Of a stretch of 7,715 nt of DNA, positions 5,410 to 7,715 are shown one piece after another. Both the position numbers and the translations under genes were made by a program. Every line of letters starts with the position of its first letter. The stretch's first letter is position 1. Below the pieces are notes generated by a model that saw only the letters and a program-made list of their open reading frames with translations, was not told where the DNA came from and made no database searches. Origin of the DNA: Comamonadaceae bacterium (GTDB lineage: Bacteria > Pseudomonadota > Gammaproteobacteria > Burkholderiales > Burkholderiaceae_C); the NCBI GenBank assembly GCA_947458345.1, contig CANHBU010000079.1, positions 1 to 7,715 on the forward strand, read 5' to 3'.

Positions 5410-7590
5410 ATGACATCCCACACAAGCGCGCACAGCCTCTCACGCCGCTCCTTCGTCGTCGGCTCCGCGGCCGCCGGCGCTGGACTCTCGCTGGGCCTGC
5501 ATTGGCCCGCCCTTGCCCAAGGCGGCGCAGCGCCCGAAGTCAACGCCTGGGTGGTGATCGAGCCCGACGAGAGCTGCATCATACGCGTGGCCCGCGCCGA
5601 GATGGGGCAAGGCACCCACACCGGGCTGGCCCAACTGGTGGCCGAAGAACTCGACTGCGACTGGGAGCGGGTTCGGGTGCAGATGGTTTCGCCCGGACAA
5701 AACCTGGCGCGCAAGCGTATCTGGCGCGACATGTCCACCGGCGGCAGCCGGGGCCTTCGCGGCTCGCAGGACTACATGCGCCAGGGGGGCGCTGCGGCCC
5801 GAACCCTGCTGCTGCAAGCGGCGGCCAACCAGTGGGGTGTGGCGATCGGCGAGCTCAGCGTCAGCAAGGGCGTGATCAGCCATGCAGGCTCGGGCCGCAG
5901 CACCACCTACGGCAAAGTGGCCAGCGCGGCGGCGCAGTTGCCAGCGCCCGATCCCAAGACCCTGACGCTGCGCAACCCGCGGCAGTGGAAGGTCGCCGGC
6001 AAGCCGATCAAGCGCCTGGACACCGCACCGAAAGTCATGGGCCGCCAGAACTACGCCATTGACATCCGGCTGCCCGGCATGGTCTACGCAGCGATCCAGG
6101 CCAGCCCAGTTTTTGGCGGCAAGCTGGTGAGCTTTGACGAGCGCGCCATCAAAGCGCGCAAAGGCGTGCTTGGCGTCTACAAGGTTGACGACAACGCGGT
6201 GGCGGTGGTGGCCGACAACTGGTGGCGCGCCAAGAACGCGCTGCAAGAGTTGCCCATCGTCTGGAACGAAGGCGCACACGGCAAGGAAAACAGCGCCGCC
6301 ATTGCCAGCCGGCTCGAAGAGGGACTCACATCGACCCGCAACGTCTTTGCTGACCTCAACGTCGGCGATGCGCCTGCGGCGATTGCGGGCGCTTTCAAAC
6401 GCATAGACGCCGTCTACAGCACGCCCTTCGTCTCCCATGCCTGCATGGAGCCCATGAATTGCACGGCGCGGATCACGGCCACGCGGGCCGAGGCCTGGGT
6501 GGCCAGCCAAAATGCCGAAGCCTCGATGGCGGCCCTGTCCAAAGCCAGCGGCTTGCCGCTCGAGCAGTGCGAGGTCTACAACCACACCCTGGGCGGCGGC
6601 TTTGGCCGCCGGGGCGGCCAGCAGGATTTCGTGCGGCAGGCCGCTTTGCTGGCCCGGCAGATGCCGGGCGTTGCGGTCAAGCTGATCTGGAGCCGTGAAG
6701 AAGACATGGCGCAGGACTTTTACCGGCCGATCGGGCAGTGCAGGCTACAGGCTGGGCTGGACGCACAGGGCAATCTGCTGGGCCTGCAGTTGCGCGTAAG
6801 CGGACAGTCGATCAACGCCTACCTGTCGCCGCAGAACATCCGGGACGGCAAGGACCGGCGACAGCTGCAAGGCTACTGGGCCGAGCCGAACGATGCGCAA
6901 CTGGGCTACACCATCGCCAACTTGCGCACCGAGTACGCGATGCGCAACACCCATGTGCCGGTCGGGCCCTGGCGCGGCGTCAACACCAACCAAAACGGCC
7001 TGTACCTTGAATGCTTTATGGAAGAGGTGGCGGCCGCCGCTGGCCGTGACCCGCTCGAGTTTCGCCGCGTCCTGATGCAAAAGCACCCCAAGCATCTGGC
7101 CGTACTCAACGCCGCCGCCGACAAAGCCGGCTGGGGCAAGCCGCTGCCAGCGGGGGTGCACCGCGGCATCGCTCAGTTCATGGGCTACGGCAGCTACGCG
7201 GCCGCGGTAGCCGAGGTCTCGGTCAAGGGACAAGAGGTCAAGGTGCACCGCCTGGTGCTGGCCACCAACTGCGGCCACGCGGTCAACCCGGACCAAATTG
7301 CCGCGCAGGTTGAAGGATCGGTGGCCGATGGCTTGGACACCTTGCAAAGCCAGTCCACCGTCGCCGACGGGCGCATCGTCGAGACCAACTTTGACCGCTA
7401 TCCGATCGCGCGCCTCTACCAAATGCCGCACATCGAGACCGTCATCGCACCGACTTTCGATTTCTGGGGTGGTGTGGGCGAGCCGACCATCTGCGTGGTC
7501 GCGCCCGCCATCCTGACCGCCATCTTTGCAGCCACAGGCCCGCCGGTGCGCAGCCTGCCACTGCAAAACCACGGCTTGCGCATCGTTTGA
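5410..7590 (+). CDS. Isoquinoline 1-oxidoreductase-type molybdopterin-binding large subunit (iorB-like)
   Basis: The 726-residue protein is the catalytic subunit of an exported xanthine dehydrogenase-family hydroxylase. A Tat signal carries S11-R12-R13-S-F-V-V, a hydrophobic run and a likely cut after PALA (36). The N-terminal part has ARAEMGQGTHT and LVAEELDCDW, as in IorB. An a/b hammerhead domain covers about 208-291. Cofactor-domain motifs are MEPMNC (346-351), GGGFGRRGG (395-403), GPWRGVN (519-525) and NCGHAVNP. GVGE at 688-691 supplies the catalytic glutamate (E691). The residues after it, PTICVVAP, differ from the PGxPPVAP-like form I expect in this family. The family hydroxylates N-heterocycles, nicotinate-type rings or aldehydes, using water oxygen and passing electrons to the small subunit. 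AAGGAG at 5398-5403 overlaps the upstream stop and sits 6 nt before ATG 5410, so translation is probably coupled. The substrate is unknown. No cytochrome or MobA/XdhC-like maturation gene is seen in the window. Confidence 0.94.
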   Translation: MTSHTSAHSLSRRSFVVGSAAAGAGLSLGLHWPALAQGGAAPEVNAWVVIEPDESCIIRVARAEMGQGTHTGLAQLVAEELDCDWERVRVQMVSPGQNLARKRIWRDMSTGGSRGLRGSQDYMRQGGAAARTLLLQAAANQWGVAIGELSVSKGVISHAGSGRSTTYGKVASAAAQLPAPDPKTLTLRNPRQWKVAGKPIKRLDTAPKVMGRQNYAIDIRLPGMVYAAIQASPVFGGKLVSFDERAIKARKGVLGVYKVDDNAVAVVADNWWRAKNALQELPIVWNEGAHGKENSAAIASRLEEGLTSTRNVFADLNVGDAPAAIAGAFKRIDAVYSTPFVSHACMEPMNCTARITATRAEAWVASQNAEASMAALSKASGLPLEQCEVYNHTLGGGFGRRGGQQDFVRQAALLARQMPGVAVKLIWSREEDMAQDFYRPIGQCRLQAGLDAQGNLLGLQLRVSGQSINAYLSPQNIRDGKDRRQLQGYWAEPNDAQLGYTIANLRTEYAMRNTHVPVGPWRGVNTNQNGLYLECFMEEVAAAAGRDPLEFRRVLMQKHPKHLAVLNAAADKAGWGKPLPAGVHRGIAQFMGYGSYAAAVAEVSVKGQEVKVHRLVLATNCGHAVNPDQIAAQVEGSVADGLDTLQSQSTVADGRIVETNFDRYPIARLYQMPHIETVIAPTFDFWGGVGEPTICVVAPAILTAIFAATGPPVRSLPLQNHGLRIV

Positions 7591-7597
7591 GCGCCCG

Positions 7598-7715
7598 ATG
7601 AAGCGCCTGTCGCGCCGTCAGGGGCTCGGGGGCTTGCTGGCCCTGGCGGCCTGCAGCGGCCCCGCAGTGCACGCGCAAGCACCGCCGGTGCAGCTGGACT
7701 GGTCCAAGCTATACG
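7598..7715 (+). CDS. Start of an exported protein of unknown function, 3' truncated
   Basis: ATG 7598 begins 7 nt after the large-subunit stop and the frame is open to the window edge (39 full codons). The leader reads MKRLSRRQGL, then a hydrophobic run and LAAC at 16-19. It combines a Tat-like SRRQGL with a possible lipobox (C19); a signal peptidase I site after VHA (27) is an alternative. The first mature residues are QAPPVQLDWSKLY. No strong ribosome site is present, so coupling to the upstream gene is likely. Co-directional spacing suggests it belongs to the molybdenum hydroxylase operon, perhaps as an electron-transfer, thioredoxin-like or assembly partner, but too little is visible to assign a family. 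Confidence 0.65.
   Translation, partial: MKRLSRRQGLGGLLALAACSGPAVHAQAPPVQLDWSKLY

Noticed and set aside
5440..6585. 381-codon minus-strand open frame inside the large-subunit gene
   Set aside because: It is antisense to conserved molybdopterin-binding sequence, with no recognisable domain or ribosome site. It is a composition effect.

Overview
The window is high-GC DNA with tightly packed genes. It most likely comes from a betaproteobacterium of the order Burkholderiales, probably Comamonadaceae. This rests on base composition, on a Bug-type extracytoplasmic solute receptor (a family greatly expanded in that group), and on the reductase called 'CDP-6-deoxy-delta-3,4-glucoseen reductase' in such genomes beside an atypical SDR protein and a PDZ protease. 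The assignment is inference from familiarity with these families; no database was searched.

Left part (1-3381): the C-terminal PDZ domain of a serine protease enters from the left edge. It converges with an atypical SDR/NAD-dependent epimerase-like gene on the minus strand. Divergent from that gene is a two-gene plus-strand unit. Its first gene encodes a 2Fe-2S/FAD/NAD(P)H oxidoreductase and its second an exported Bug (tripartite tricarboxylate) solute-binding protein without its membrane partners.

Middle (3382-4889): an 86-bp convergent spacer carries two competing GC-rich hairpins. A small cupin gene on the minus strand follows, then a 174-bp divergent spacer, then an exported SUMF1/FGE-fold protein that lacks the catalytic cysteine pair of true formylglycine-generating enzymes. 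Two perfect inverted repeats with the same CCAGCC/GGCTGG core flank the SUMF1-fold gene on either side.

Right part (4890-7715): an operon for an exported molybdenum hydroxylase of the isoquinoline 1-oxidoreductase type. It comprises a small 2Fe-2S/2Fe-2S subunit, a Tat-exported molybdopterin-binding large subunit, and the start of a third gene with a Tat- or lipoprotein-like leader, cut off by the window edge. A sigma70-like promoter with an overlapping inverted repeat lies just upstream of the small subunit. The enzyme is expected to oxidise an N-heteroaromatic or aldehyde substrate in the periplasm; the true substrate cannot be read from the sequence.

These are mostly ordinary metabolic accessory genes. 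I see no mobile element, CRISPR array, tRNA or rRNA, and no clear evidence of a wholly new system. The points most worth a second look are the Cys-less exported SUMF1-fold protein with its matched hairpins, and the divergent active-site loop of the molybdenum hydroxylase.
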